A stretch of DNA of 64,000 nucleotides from Tateyamaria sp. Alg231-49 (GTDB lineage: Bacteria; Pseudomonadota; Alphaproteobacteria; Rhodobacterales; Rhodobacteraceae), in contig NZ_FRFA01000002.1 in NCBI RefSeq assembly GCF_900143535.1, positions 62,001-126,000 on the forward strand, read 5' to 3'. The notes under the pieces were generated by a model. The model worked only from the letters and a program-made list of their open reading frames with translations, was not told the DNA's origin and made no database searches. Shown piece after piece: positions 53,036 to 61,514 of this stretch; the first letter of the stretch is position 1, and each line of letters starts with the position of its first letter. The translations under genes and the position numbers were made by a program.

Positions 53036-54204
53036 TGGCTGCCAAATACGCAGAACTGGACGCGTCGATTGTTGTCCCGCCGCGCAAGCGCAGTCTGTTC
53101 GAATTGTCCCCGCTTAACCAACGGCGCTGGCGTAACTTCAAGAAAAACCGCCGCGCTTACTGGTCACTATGGGTCTTTTCGATCCTGTTCGGCCTGTCGC
53201 TCTGCGCCGAATTCATCGCCTACGACAAACCGATCCTCGTGCGCTACGATGGTGCGTTCTACACTCCGATTTGGAACTTCTATGCTGAAACTGACTTTGG
53301 CGGCGACTTTCAGACCGAGGCAAGTTACCGCGACCCGGAAGTTGAATGCCTGATCGTCTCTGGCGGTTTGGACGCGTGTTTCGACGACCCCGAAGGCGTG
53401 ATCGAAGACGCGCAAGACGGTGAAGTGAACGGCGAGGCAATCAGCAAGGGTTGGACCATCTGGCCGCTGATCCCTTACAGTTTCGACACGGCTGTGGATC
53501 GCCCCGGAGCAGCGCCGCTGCCGCCTAATCGTGAGAACCTGCTTGGGACAGACGGGACGAAACGCGACGTGATGGCGCGGGTCATACACGGCTTCCGATT
53601 GTCGGTGTTGTTCACGCTTCTGGTCACGGGTGCATCGGCTGTGATCGGGGTGATCGCGGGCGCGGTTCAGGGCTATTTCGGCGGCCGTACAGACCTGATT
53701 TTCCAGCGTATTATCGAGATTTGGTCATCCACGCCCAGCCTTTATGTGATCATCATCATGTTCGCGATTCTAGGGCGAAGTTTCTGGCTATTGGTGTTCC
53801 TACTCGTCCTCTTCGGCTGGACCGGCCTTGTCGGTGTGGTGCGCGCCGAATTCCTGCGCGCTCGCAACCTTGAATACGTCCGAGCGGCCCGGGCATTGGG
53901 TGTCAGCAATCTCACCATCATGTTCCGCCATATGTTGCCCAACGCGATGGTTGCGACGCTAACGATGCTGCCGTTCATCATTACCGGCACGATTTCGTCA
54001 CTGGCAGTGCTCGATTTCCTCGGCTTTGGCCTGCCGTCCTCCGCGCCCTCGCTGGGCGAACTGACGCTGCAAGCCAAACAGAACCTGCAAGCGCCATGGC
54101 TCGCGTTCACCGCGTTTACAGTATTCGCGATCATGCTCAGCCTACTGATTTTCATCTTTGAAGGCATCCGCGATGCGTTCGATCCCAGAAAGACGTTCTC
54201 GTGA
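53035..54204 (+). CDS. yejE: Peptide ABC transporter permease YejE
   Basis: 389 residues. An N-terminal cytoplasmic stretch (LSPLNQRRWRNFKKNRRAYW) and first membrane segment are followed by a large periplasmic region (about 60-170, PIWNFYAETDFGGDFQTEAS). Five further membrane segments follow, with the EAA loop VRAARALGVSNLTIMFRHML. The periplasmic region has a Cys pair (ECLIVSGGLDACFD) in an insertion that makes the protein longer than I recall for the E. coli form. GGAGGGAAGG precedes the ATG. Its end overlaps the yejF start. Confidence 0.95.
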   Translation: MAAKYAELDASIVVPPRKRSLFELSPLNQRRWRNFKKNRRAYWSLWVFSILFGLSLCAEFIAYDKPILVRYDGAFYTPIWNFYAETDFGGDFQTEASYRDPEVECLIVSGGLDACFDDPEGVIEDAQDGEVNGEAISKGWTIWPLIPYSFDTAVDRPGAAPLPPNRENLLGTDGTKRDVMARVIHGFRLSVLFTLLVTGASAVIGVIAGAVQGYFGGRTDLIFQRIIEIWSSTPSLYVIIIMFAILGRSFWLLVFLLVLFGWTGLVGVVRAEFLRARNLEYVRAARALGVSNLTIMFRHMLPNAMVATLTMLPFIITGTISSLAVLDFLGFGLPSSAPSLGELTLQAKQNLQAPWLAFTAFTVFAIMLSLLIFIFEGIRDAFDPRKTFS

Positions 54205-55781
54205 CTGCACTCCTGAATGTAACAGATCTGTCGGTGGGTTTCCGTCAGGATGGTCATCTGACAAAAGCCGTGCGCCATGTCTCGTTCTCTGTCGACAGGG
54301 GCGAGACCGTCGCGCTCGTGGGCGAATCCGGCTCGGGCAAGTCCGTCTCTGCCCTCTCTACCGTGTCTCTGTTGGGCGACAGCGCAGAGGTGTCAGGCTC
54401 TGTCACCTATGACGGGCAAGAGATGATCGGGGCCAGCGAGAACCTGCTGCGCAAAGTGCGGGGCAACGACATCTCCTTCATTTTCCAAGAGCCGATGACC
54501 TCGCTTAACCCGCTGCACACCATCGAAAAGCAATTGGGCGAGAGCCTGGCCTTGCACCAGGGGTTAGTGGGAGAGAACGCGCGGGCCCGTATCCTCGAAC
54601 TGATGGACAAGGTTGGCATTCGCGACGCCGAAAGCCGTCTTGGCGCCTATCCCCACCAATTGTCCGGTGGGCAGCGGCAGCGGGTGATGATTGCCATGGC
54701 GCTTGCCAACCAACCGGATGTGCTGATCGCTGATGAACCTACAACGGCGCTCGACGTGACCATTCAGGCGCAAATCCTTGATCTGCTGGCTGAACTGAAA
54801 AAGACCGAGAACATGGGGCTGTTGTTCATCACCCATGATCTTGGAATCGTGCGCCGGATCGCGGATCGCGTCTGTGTCATGCAGCAAGGCGAGATTGTGG
54901 AAACTGGCCCGACAGCAGAGATTTTTGCAAACCCGCAACATCCCTACACCCAAAAGCTGTTGTCGGCCGAACCCACGGGCCAGCCCGCGCCGGTGCCTGC
55001 CGATGCGCCGATGATTGCTGAAACACAAAACCTGAAAGTGTGGTTCCCGATCACCGCCGGGCTGCTGCGTCGCACGGTTGGCCACGTGAAGGCGGTCAAC
55101 GATGCCACGCTACAGGTCCATGCCGGTGAAACCGTTGGCATTGTCGGAGAGTCTGGTTCTGGCAAGACCACATTGGCACTGGCGATCATGCGCCTGATCT
55201 CGTCCGAAGGTGGGATTGTCTATATGGGGCAGGACATTCGCGGCTGGAAAGTGCGCGAACTACGCGCCTTGCGCAAAGATATGCAGATCGTGTTTCAAGA
55301 CCCCTACGGCTCGCTCTCGCCCCGCATGACGGCAGAGCAGATCATCGCCGAGGGCCTTACCATCCACGGCGTGGAAGGGGGGCGCGGACAGCGCGAAGTT
55401 GTTGCTGAAGTGATGTCCGAAGTCGGCCTTGATCCGGCGACAATGGACCGCTACCCGCATGAGTTTTCCGGCGGTCAGCGCCAGCGGATCGCAATTGCGC
55501 GCGCGATGGTGTTGCGCCCCAAACTGGTGGTTCTCGATGAGCCGACCTCGGCCCTTGATATGACGGTGCAGGTGCAGATTGTGGAATTGCTGCGTGGGCT
55601 TCAGCAGAAATACGGGTTGGCTTTTTTGTTCATCAGTCACGACCTCAAGGTGGTGCGTGCCATGAGCCACAAGGTGCTGGTGATGAAGCAGGGCGATGTG
55701 GTCGAACAGGGCAGTGCGGATGATCTGTTTGAGCGTCCTCAGTCCGAATATACCCGGACTCTGTTGCAGGCGACGCATTAA
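54201..55781 (+). CDS. yejF: Peptide ABC transporter ATP-binding protein YejF
   Basis: 526 residues with two full ABC domains in tandem. Walker A sites are [14 protein letters not shown] (about residue 38) and [14 protein letters not shown] (about 317). Signature sequences are [15 protein letters not shown] and [15 protein letters not shown], with Walker B in [12 protein letters not shown] and [12 protein letters not shown]. It powers the YejABE importer. It starts with GTG, overlapping the yejE stop (GTGA). The stop codon's last base begins the perfect palindrome that ends the operon. Confidence 0.96.
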   Translation: MTALLNVTDLSVGFRQDGHLTKAVRHVSFSVDRGETVALVGESGSGKSVSALSTVSLLGDSAEVSGSVTYDGQEMIGASENLLRKVRGNDISFIFQEPMTSLNPLHTIEKQLGESLALHQGLVGENARARILELMDKVGIRDAESRLGAYPHQLSGGQRQRVMIAMALANQPDVLIADEPTTALDVTIQAQILDLLAELKKTENMGLLFITHDLGIVRRIADRVCVMQQGEIVETGPTAEIFANPQHPYTQKLLSAEPTGQPAPVPADAPMIAETQNLKVWFPITAGLLRRTVGHVKAVNDATLQVHAGETVGIVGESGSGKTTLALAIMRLISSEGGIVYMGQDIRGWKVRELRALRKDMQIVFQDPYGSLSPRMTAEQIIAEGLTIHGVEGGRGQREVVAEVMSEVGLDPATMDRYPHEFSGGQRQRIAIARAMVLRPKLVVLDEPTSALDMTVQVQIVELLRGLQQKYGLAFLFISHDLKVVRAMSHKVLVMKQGDVVEQGSADDLFERPQSEYTRTLLQATH

Positions 55782-55812
55782 GGGAAGTTGACAGCTGTCA
55801 ACTTCCCTTTAT
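55781..55812 (+). terminator. Terminator of the yej operon (28-bp perfect palindrome)
   Basis: AGGGAAGTTGACAG followed directly by CTGTCAACTTCCCT forms a perfect 28-bp palindrome overlapping the yejF stop codon, then TTATTA. It is probably the operon's intrinsic terminator. It may also serve the convergent DUF6552 gene, because AAGGG-type sequence gives few T on that strand, but not strongly. Confidence 0.8.
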
Positions 55813-55822
55813 TAACAATGTG

Positions 55823-56059
55823 TTAACTGTTTATGAGGCCGATCAGCATGGCGGCTGCGGCCACCACATGGATCAGCATGATCGCACGATCGTTCCAATG
55901 CAGACCGACGATGAACCACCCCACCAGCCCAAAAGCAAAGAAGTAGAGGTTCGCGGGGTGCGCGCCCATTGCCGTTGCTCCGTAGCCGAAGATCTGGGCA
56001 ATGGACGCACCCCACTTGATCACGTCGGTCGATCCGACGGTACGCTTGGCGGCAATCAT
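55823..56059 (-). CDS. DUF6552 family small membrane protein
   Basis: 78 residues. The family pattern is DVIKWGASIAQIFGYGATAMG, NLYFFAFGLVGWFIVGLHWN, DRAIMLIHVVAAAAMLIG: three hydrophobic segments with a conserved WxxDRAIM-like turn. Function is unknown. I chose the ATG at 56059, which overlaps the stop of a 44-residue upstream frame (ATGA), rather than the long frame start at 56224. It is convergent with yejF. Confidence 0.8.
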   Translation of the reverse strand: MIAAKRTVGSTDVIKWGASIAQIFGYGATAMGAHPANLYFFAFGLVGWFIVGLHWNDRAIMLIHVVAAAAMLIGLINS

Positions 56060-56190
56060 AGCCGGTTCAGATCGACACAGGTGGTCCGGGTCGCCTGCCA
56101 CCATTTGCGTTTCCCGACATGAGTAACTGGCGTGCAGTGGGGCTTGTGGCCTGTGGCGGTCATGAAAGACTGAGCGTAGATGTTTAACAT
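56056..56190 (-). CDS. 44-residue small protein coupled to the DUF6552 gene
   Basis: A short frame from the ATG at 56190 to a TGA at 56056-56058. The product has two Cys/His-containing stretches (TGHKPHCTPVTHVGKRKWWQ and TTCVDLNRL). AGAGGTGA lies 4-5 bases before the ATG, the best ribosome site in this stretch. The stop overlaps the DUF6552 ATG in an ATGA arrangement. These two signals make a real, co-translated small gene likely. I recognise no family; Cys/His content suggests possible metal binding. Confidence 0.6.
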   Translation of the reverse strand: MLNIYAQSFMTATGHKPHCTPVTHVGKRKWWQATRTTCVDLNRL

Positions 56191-56272
56191 GGGTCACCTC
56201 TTGGGTTTGTGTTGTTTGATGCATTCAATATTGATCATCGCGTACATCTGTGCGAGTCAAAGAGAATTCTAT

Positions 56273-56293
56273 TATGTAAGTTGAGATAACATA
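56273..56293. promoter_or_regulatory. LysR-type operator box at the start of the LysR gene
   Basis: TATGT-N11-ACATA, an inverted repeat of the T-N11-A type, overlaps the first base of the LysR ATG, in the region shared with the divergent small-protein gene. The arrangement mirrors the box at 25281-25305. Confidence 0.45.
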
Positions 56294-57168
56294 TGAAATG
56301 GCGAGAACTTCCTCCTTTGGCGGCCTTGCGCGCCTTTGCGGCCTTTGTTGAGACAGGCAGCGTGGTGGCGGCGGGGGCGGCATTGTCCGTCAGCCATGCT
56401 GCCGTCAGCCAGCAGTTGCGCGCCCTCGAAAACCATCTGGGCGTCAGCCTGCTGGACCGGTCGGGCCGTGCGCTAAAACTAACGGCGGACGGCGAAATTC
56501 TGGCCCATGGCTGCGCCGAAGGGTTCGAACAGATCGCGCGTGCCATCGCGCTGGTCAGTGGTGCCGAGGCGTCGCGTCCATTGCATGTCTCGCCCACGCC
56601 CAGCTTTGCCGCCGCCTGGTTGATGCCACGCCTGCCCGAGTTCCGTGCGGCACATCCGGGGCTGTCCATCGTGCTGGATCCCACACCCGAATTGGTCAAA
56701 TTAGCGCCTGGCGGCGTCGATGTTTCGATCCGATATGGGGATGGTGACTGGCCTGGCCTGCAGGCTGAACTGCTGCTGGAAACTGCGATGGTCGTCGTGG
56801 CGGCCCCGGCGTTGATCGAGGGGGTGGACACGTCTGACCCGGCGAACCTGAGTGCGCTGCCGTGGCTCGAAGAGGTTGGCACAACCGAAAGCACCCGTTG
56901 GTTGGATGCGCGTGGCGTCGGGCGAGCGATGCGGGGCAGTTTGACCCAAGTGCCGGGCAACTTGCTTTTGGACGGTGCTCGGGACGGGCAGGGCGTCGCG
57001 GTGACCGTTCGTCACTTTGTTGAGGCAGATATCCAGTCAAACCGCCTGTGCGTCTTGCATGAAGATGCGGCGGCCGGGGTCGGGTACCATCTGGTGACCC
57101 GCCCAGGTGTGCAGCGCCCACCGCTCAAGGCGTTTGTGAGTTGGATCAGGAAAGCGGCGCGATCCTGA
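56293..57168 (+). CDS. LysR family transcriptional regulator (GcvA/AmpR-like)
   Basis: 291 residues. The helix-turn-helix at the N-terminus (LPPLAALRAFAAFVETGSVV, then AAVSQQLRALENHLGVSLLD) has the LPxLxxLRAF opening typical of the GcvA/AmpR subgroup. The effector domain runs from about 90 to 290. It is divergent from the 44-residue gene and the DUF6552 gene, which may be its targets. A LysR box overlaps its start codon, suggesting autoregulation. Confidence 0.92.
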   Translation: MKWRELPPLAALRAFAAFVETGSVVAAGAALSVSHAAVSQQLRALENHLGVSLLDRSGRALKLTADGEILAHGCAEGFEQIARAIALVSGAEASRPLHVSPTPSFAAAWLMPRLPEFRAAHPGLSIVLDPTPELVKLAPGGVDVSIRYGDGDWPGLQAELLLETAMVVVAAPALIEGVDTSDPANLSALPWLEEVGTTESTRWLDARGVGRAMRGSLTQVPGNLLLDGARDGQGVAVTVRHFVEADIQSNRLCVLHEDAAAGVGYHLVTRPGVQRPPLKAFVSWIRKAARS

Positions 57169-57284
57169 ACGATGTTCTGTTTTGATTGGAGACGTCGCAC
57201 GTGAGACAGTCGCGGCCTTTCGTGCTATAGTGGCAGTATTATGCAGAATTCCAATTTATCCGATACGTTGAAAGGAGTTCCATC

Positions 57285-57725
57285 ATGCCAGATCTAATTC
57301 CGGCCGCCGCCAAGAAAAAGATGGAAGGGGCGTGCAAAAAAGTAGCCAAGAAAGTCGGCAAGGCCGTCAAGCCAATCGATGACAAGGCCAAGATCGAAAA
57401 AGCGATTAACGAAAAGTGCAAAAAAGAGATCAAATCGATCGACAAGACGGTCGTCAAATTCTTTGCCGAACAGTTGAAGAAAGAGTTGGCCAAGAAGAAC
57501 AAGAAAGTGGATGGCGAAGCGACCATTCCGAAGATCGACAAGAAATGGGTGCCGAAACCGCCGGGATCGGGGGTGCCGTCCCTGACCATTCCCATCACAG
57601 AACTTGTTCTCGACCCAAAACACGACGTGAAGGGTAAGTTTTCCATCAAGGTCTGGGCAGACCCGCGTGAATTCGAGAAGAAAGACAAAGGCGTGATGGT
57701 GAACTTCACGCTTGTGAATTGGTAG
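57285..57725 (+). CDS. Lys-rich protein of unknown function
   Basis: 146 residues; not recognised. The N-terminal two thirds are extremely rich in Lys (about a quarter of residues) with KKKMEGACKKVAKKVGKAV and a probable helical region (about 8-75) with Cys at positions 17 and 45. A Pro-containing turn (WVPKPPGSGVPS) leads to a beta-rich C-terminal part (about 98-146) ending MVNFTLVNW. There is no signal peptide. AAAGGAG lies about 8 bases before the ATG at 57285. It could bind nucleic acid or an anionic surface. It is convergent with the D,D-carboxypeptidase gene. Confidence 0.7.
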   Translation: MPDLIPAAAKKKMEGACKKVAKKVGKAVKPIDDKAKIEKAINEKCKKEIKSIDKTVVKFFAEQLKKELAKKNKKVDGEATIPKIDKKWVPKPPGSGVPSLTIPITELVLDPKHDVKGKFSIKVWADPREFEKKDKGVMVNFTLVNW

Positions 57726-57738
57726 GGCGTCGGGCGGC

Positions 57739-59166
57739 CTAGGACGGCCCGATCATAAAGCAGGTCACGTTGCGCGCTTGCAGACGACGGCAGGCAAGAT
57801 CAGCCCCTTCGCGCGTCATACCCATGAAGTTGGCGTCAAACCCGGCTGGCCGCCGCACGACTTTGCGAAGCGATCCATCCAGCGTCGACATTTCAGCCAA
57901 TGCAGTTTTCAGCAGGACCTTTTCGGCCTTGTAGCGGCTGGGATAGCGCCCGATGTTCACACCCCAGTGTCGCCCACCGGAGGTTGATACACGTGTGACC
58001 ACCTCGGGTTCGGTGCTGGCAAGAACCACGTCCGTTGGACGTGCGCTGGGTCGCTTGACTGTAGGTGCCGTAGCCTTTGGTGCGGTTGCGGTTGTTGTCT
58101 GTGCCTCTTCAAGTGCGGCTTTGATATCTCCGGGCAGCACGCTTGCTTTCAAAGATGCCGACGCCATCAGGACCGGCGCGTCTGATCCGGGCCGGGACTT
58201 TGGACGCAACGAAGTTTTTACGGCTCCGCTCAGGCGGATGATTTTGCCTGCGGCTTGGCCCCCAGAATCGTTGCCCGCCACCACGACGGCGTCGTCGCCA
58301 GGCACAAATGCTGGCTTGTTCGGGCGGCGCAGGGGCGCGCGGCTGGGCGCACGGCGAAAGCCGAGGTCGAGCAGTTCAGCAACTTTGGCGTTGCGATTTG
58401 CTGTAGATGTGCCTCCGAAAACCGTTGCAATGATCCGTTCTTGTCCGCGCTCTGCGGATGAAACGAGGTTGAACCCGGCGGCGCGGGTGTAGCCGGTTTT
58501 GATCCCGTCTGCGCCTTTGTAGGCGCCAAGAAAGCGGCGGTTGGTGTTGGCAACTTCGCGCATCCCTGCATGGGTCGAAATGCGCGAGAACAGGTTATAA
58601 TATTGTGGGAAGTCGTAGATCATGTGCCGCCCCATGGTCGTCATGTCGCGCGCGGTGGACAAATGCCCGCTTTCTGTCAGACCGTGGGCGTTCTTGAATG
58701 TCGTGCGTGTCATGCCCAGCGATTTGGCGGTGCGCGTCATCCGGCGGGCAAAGGCGGCCTCGGAACCTGAGATGGCTTCGCCAATCGCGGTGGCGGCGTC
58801 ATTTGCGGATTTGACCGCGGCTGCACGTACCAGAAAGCGCAGCTTGATCTTTTGCCCGGAGCGCAATCCAAGTTTGGATGGGGGTTCAGCAGCTGCGTTC
58901 TTGGAAATGGTCACCACGGTGTCCATCGAGATTTCGCCCGCCTCGACCGCTTGGAACGCTATGTAGAGCGTCATCATCTTGGTCAGCGATGCTGGGTGCA
59001 GTCGGGTGTCGGCGTTGCGTGAATGCAAAACCTCGCCTGTGCGCGCATCGATTACCATCGCTGCATATGGAGCGGCCATTGCTGATATTGGTGCAATGAC
59101 CAACATCCAGACTGCCAAGAATACGAAAAGCCCTAAACGGGCCGGCGTTGTGTGCCGAACCTTCAC
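57739..59166 (-). CDS. dacC: D-alanyl-D-alanine carboxypeptidase with SPOR domain
   Basis: 475 residues. A signal peptide (about 1-32, ending PISAMAA) is followed by a class A low-molecular-weight penicillin-binding protein domain: SLTK (S60, K63), SAN (120-122) and KTG (223-225). After a low-complexity Ala/Thr/Pro linker (about 300-395), the C-terminal SPOR domain (about 400-475, WGVNIGRYPSRYKAEKVL) would target denuded glycan at the septum. It trims the terminal D-Ala from peptidoglycan stem peptides in the periplasm. The symbol is approximate; dacA/dacC subtypes cannot be told apart here. Released D-Ala could feed the D-amino-acid operon. Confidence 0.9.
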   Translation of the reverse strand: MKVRHTTPARLGLFVFLAVWMLVIAPISAMAAPYAAMVIDARTGEVLHSRNADTRLHPASLTKMMTLYIAFQAVEAGEISMDTVVTISKNAAAEPPSKLGLRSGQKIKLRFLVRAAAVKSANDAATAIGEAISGSEAAFARRMTRTAKSLGMTRTTFKNAHGLTESGHLSTARDMTTMGRHMIYDFPQYYNLFSRISTHAGMREVANTNRRFLGAYKGADGIKTGYTRAAGFNLVSSAERGQERIIATVFGGTSTANRNAKVAELLDLGFRRAPSRAPLRRPNKPAFVPGDDAVVVAGNDSGGQAAGKIIRLSGAVKTSLRPKSRPGSDAPVLMASASLKASVLPGDIKAALEEAQTTTATAPKATAPTVKRPSARPTDVVLASTEPEVVTRVSTSGGRHWGVNIGRYPSRYKAEKVLLKTALAEMSTLDGSLRKVVRRPAGFDANFMGMTREGADLACRRLQARNVTCFMIGPS

Positions 59167-59367
59167 GATGAACCTGCCTATGTCTGCCTCTGGCCGCCGA
59201 TTATTCGACTGGCCTTATTTTGATTGAAGCAATTCTAGCACAGGTCAGATTCTCGATAAAGTGTTGATACCGATAACCCGTTGATTTTTATGCACTGCAA
59301 CATCGCAACATCTGGGGGTGTCGCGCATTTGCACCCCAATACCGGCAATTGTGGCAAGAATGTGGCG

Positions 59368-60102
59368 CTATCTCAGGGCGCTCAGAAAATCGGGCAGGGC
59401 GCCAAGGTCTGGCAATTCACCGAAGCGCGGATGGCCCACGGGGGCCTCTGCGGCCTCAAGCGCCCATGCCAGATCATGGGGTACAAAAACGCCATACCCA
59501 CCCGCATCAATCATTGGCCTAACGTCAGATTTCATGGAGTTGCCGATCATCATGCCCGTCTGTGCCCCACCAAAGCGGTCAAAGATGCGGGTGTAGACCT
59601 GCGGATGTTTGTCAGAGACGATTTCCACACCGTCAAACATGTCTCCAAGGCCCGATTGAGCCACTTTTTGCTCCTGATGCAGCAAGTCGCCTTTGGTGAT
59701 CAGCAAGACAGGTCCGTAGGATTTGGCGGCCTGTACGGCCTCGGCTGCGTACGGCAACAGATCGATGGGGTGTTGCAACATGTCCTGTCCCGTCGCGATC
59801 AGGTCAGCGATCACGTGGCCCGGGACACGGTTGTCTGTGACTTCTAGGGCCGTTTCGATCATCGACAGAACGAACCCTTTGATCCCAAATCCATAGTGCC
59901 CGAGGTTGCGCCGCTCTGCCGCCATCAAAACCGCGTCCAGATCAGGCGTATCAGTGTGCGGGGCAAGCAAATCGGCAAACCGCTCTTGCGTCAGTTTGAA
60001 GAAGCGTTCGTTGTGCCAAAGGGTATCATCAGCATCAAATCCGATGCATTTGACGGGCGACGACCGGGCCTTGCTGTGCCTATTCATGTCAGACATATCC
60101 AA
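59368..60102 (-). CDS. HAD family hydrolase
   Basis: 244 residues. HAD motif I is [12 protein letters not shown] (nucleophile Asp and general-acid Asp), motif II LLITKGD, motif III around [13 protein letters not shown], and motif [18 protein letters not shown]. The cap lies between motifs I and II. It resembles phosphoglycolate-phosphatase-like enzymes, but the substrate is not defined. Alternative starts exist (Met4, Met6); the core begins at residue 18. It is transcribed away from clpS, which starts 85 bases upstream on the other strand. Confidence 0.9.
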   Translation of the reverse strand: MDMSDMNRHSKARSSPVKCIGFDADDTLWHNERFFKLTQERFADLLAPHTDTPDLDAVLMAAERRNLGHYGFGIKGFVLSMIETALEVTDNRVPGHVIADLIATGQDMLQHPIDLLPYAAEAVQAAKSYGPVLLITKGDLLHQEQKVAQSGLGDMFDGVEIVSDKHPQVYTRIFDRFGGAQTGMMIGNSMKSDVRPMIDAGGYGVFVPHDLAWALEAAEAPVGHPRFGELPDLGALPDFLSALR

Positions 60103-60186
60103 GGCCCCTCTTTTCTAACGCGCATCTTACGTTATATAGACCACTCACAACACCACCACTGGATTCTAGGTTTGATGAGGGCGCGC

Positions 60187-60528
60187 ATGCAGCCAGACGT
60201 GCATATGATGGCAGGTCCGCAGGACGAAGACGGCGATACGTCCGTCATCACTGACGTCAAGCCCAAGACCAAGCGCCCGCCGCTGTATAAGGTGCTGCTG
60301 CTCAATGATGACTATACGCCGATGGAATTTGTGGTCCATGTGCTGGAACGGTTCTTTGGCCTCAATCACGCACAAGCCTTTGAGATCATGCTGACCGTGC
60401 ACAAAAAGGGCCTCGCCGTTGTCGGCGTGTTCAGCCACGAGATTGCCGAGACGAAAGTGGCGCAGGTCATGGACTATGCCCGCCGTCATCAGCATCCGCT
60501 ACAATGCACCATGGAGAAAGAAGAGTAG
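60187..60528 (+). CDS. clpS: ATP-dependent Clp protease adaptor ClpS
   Basis: 113 residues. The flexible N-terminus is followed by the ClpS core (about 33-110): [20 protein letters not shown] (N-degron pocket), [15 protein letters not shown] and [15 protein letters not shown]. It delivers N-degron substrates to ClpAP. I chose the ATG at 60187 with GAGGGCG upstream; the ATG at 60175 adds four residues. The stop abuts the GTG of the next methyltransferase gene with no gap, so the two are probably co-translated. Confidence 0.94.
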   Translation: MQPDVHMMAGPQDEDGDTSVITDVKPKTKRPPLYKVLLLNDDYTPMEFVVHVLERFFGLNHAQAFEIMLTVHKKGLAVVGVFSHEIAETKVAQVMDYARRHQHPLQCTMEKEE

Positions 60529-61512
60529 GTGATTTCTGATCGCCTGCCTTTGGCGCTCGATGCGGTGACGCTGCCGAGCGATGGACCGATTGCTGTTTTG
60601 CACCCCGCCAACGGAGCAGACCTGTCCGCTTTGCCGCGTGAACGAGTACTTGTTGTGTCGCCGATGGCGACGGTGTGTGCAGGGTTTGCCGCGCGGGGCT
60701 ATGAAGTGGCCCCCGAACTTCCTGCTGACACGCGCTTTGCCACAAGCGTGGTATGCCTGACCCGTGCACGAGTCGAAGCGCAGGCGTTGATCGCCGGAGC
60801 CATGGCGCGCACAGACGGTCTGGTGATTGTAGACGGGCAAAAGACCGACGGCGCGGATTCGATGCTGAAGGCGATGCGCGCGCGGGGGGATGTCAGTGCG
60901 CCGATCTCAAAGGCGCATGGCAAGATTTACTGGGCAGATGGTGGCGCCGACTTTTCGGAATGGGCCAAGGGGCCGGAGTTGCAACCGGGAGGCTTTTGGA
61001 CTGCGCCGGGCGTGTTCTCTGCAGACGGCGTGGATCCTGCGTCGGAGTTGTTGGTGCAAGCACTGCCCGAGGTCATGGTCGGCACGGTTGCTGATCTGGG
61101 AGCTGGGTGGGGGTACTTGTCGGCGCACGTTCTGACCCGCGACGTCAAAGCGGTGCATCTGGTCGAAGCCCATGACATGGCGTTGCAATGCGCGCGCCAC
61201 AATGTCACGGACCCGCGCGCAGTGTTCCACTGGGCGGATGCCACAACATGGACGCCGCCCGAACTGGTCGATGCGGTCGTCATGAACGCGCCCTTTCACA
61301 CTGGCCGCGCCGCTGATCCGTCATTGGGCCGTGCATTTATCGCGACTGCCGCCCGCATTCTGAAGCCGCACGGGGCGCTGTGGATGGTCGCCAACCGCCA
61401 CCTGCCTTACGAAGAAGCGCTGACAGACGCCTTTGTCAAAGTGGTTGATTTGGAAGGCGATGCGCGGTTCAAACTGGTGCGGGCCGAACGGCCCAAGCGA
61501 AAACGGGGATAA
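60529..61512 (+). CDS. RsmC-like rRNA guanine methyltransferase
   Basis: 327 residues. The N-terminal degenerate domain (about 1-150) and C-terminal SAM-binding methyltransferase domain (about 160-320) give the duplicated layout of RsmC/RlmG. SAM motif I is TVADLGAGWGYLSAHVL. The catalytic N-x-P-F motif appears as MNAPFHTGRAADPSLG, slightly divergent (NAPF). It probably methylates a guanine N2 in 16S rRNA. It starts with GTG immediately after the clpS stop and is followed 2 bases later by the SDR gene. Confidence 0.87.
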   Translation: MISDRLPLALDAVTLPSDGPIAVLHPANGADLSALPRERVLVVSPMATVCAGFAARGYEVAPELPADTRFATSVVCLTRARVEAQALIAGAMARTDGLVIVDGQKTDGADSMLKAMRARGDVSAPISKAHGKIYWADGGADFSEWAKGPELQPGGFWTAPGVFSADGVDPASELLVQALPEVMVGTVADLGAGWGYLSAHVLTRDVKAVHLVEAHDMALQCARHNVTDPRAVFHWADATTWTPPELVDAVVMNAPFHTGRAADPSLGRAFIATAARILKPHGALWMVANRHLPYEEALTDAFVKVVDLEGDARFKLVRAERPKRKRG

Positions 61513-61514
61513 CC

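Noticed and set aside
55812-55827. CtrA binding site TTAA-N7-TTAAC as an annotated feature
   Set aside because: It fits the consensus but lies at the 3' ends of convergent genes with no promoter nearby; kept only as a low-interest observation.
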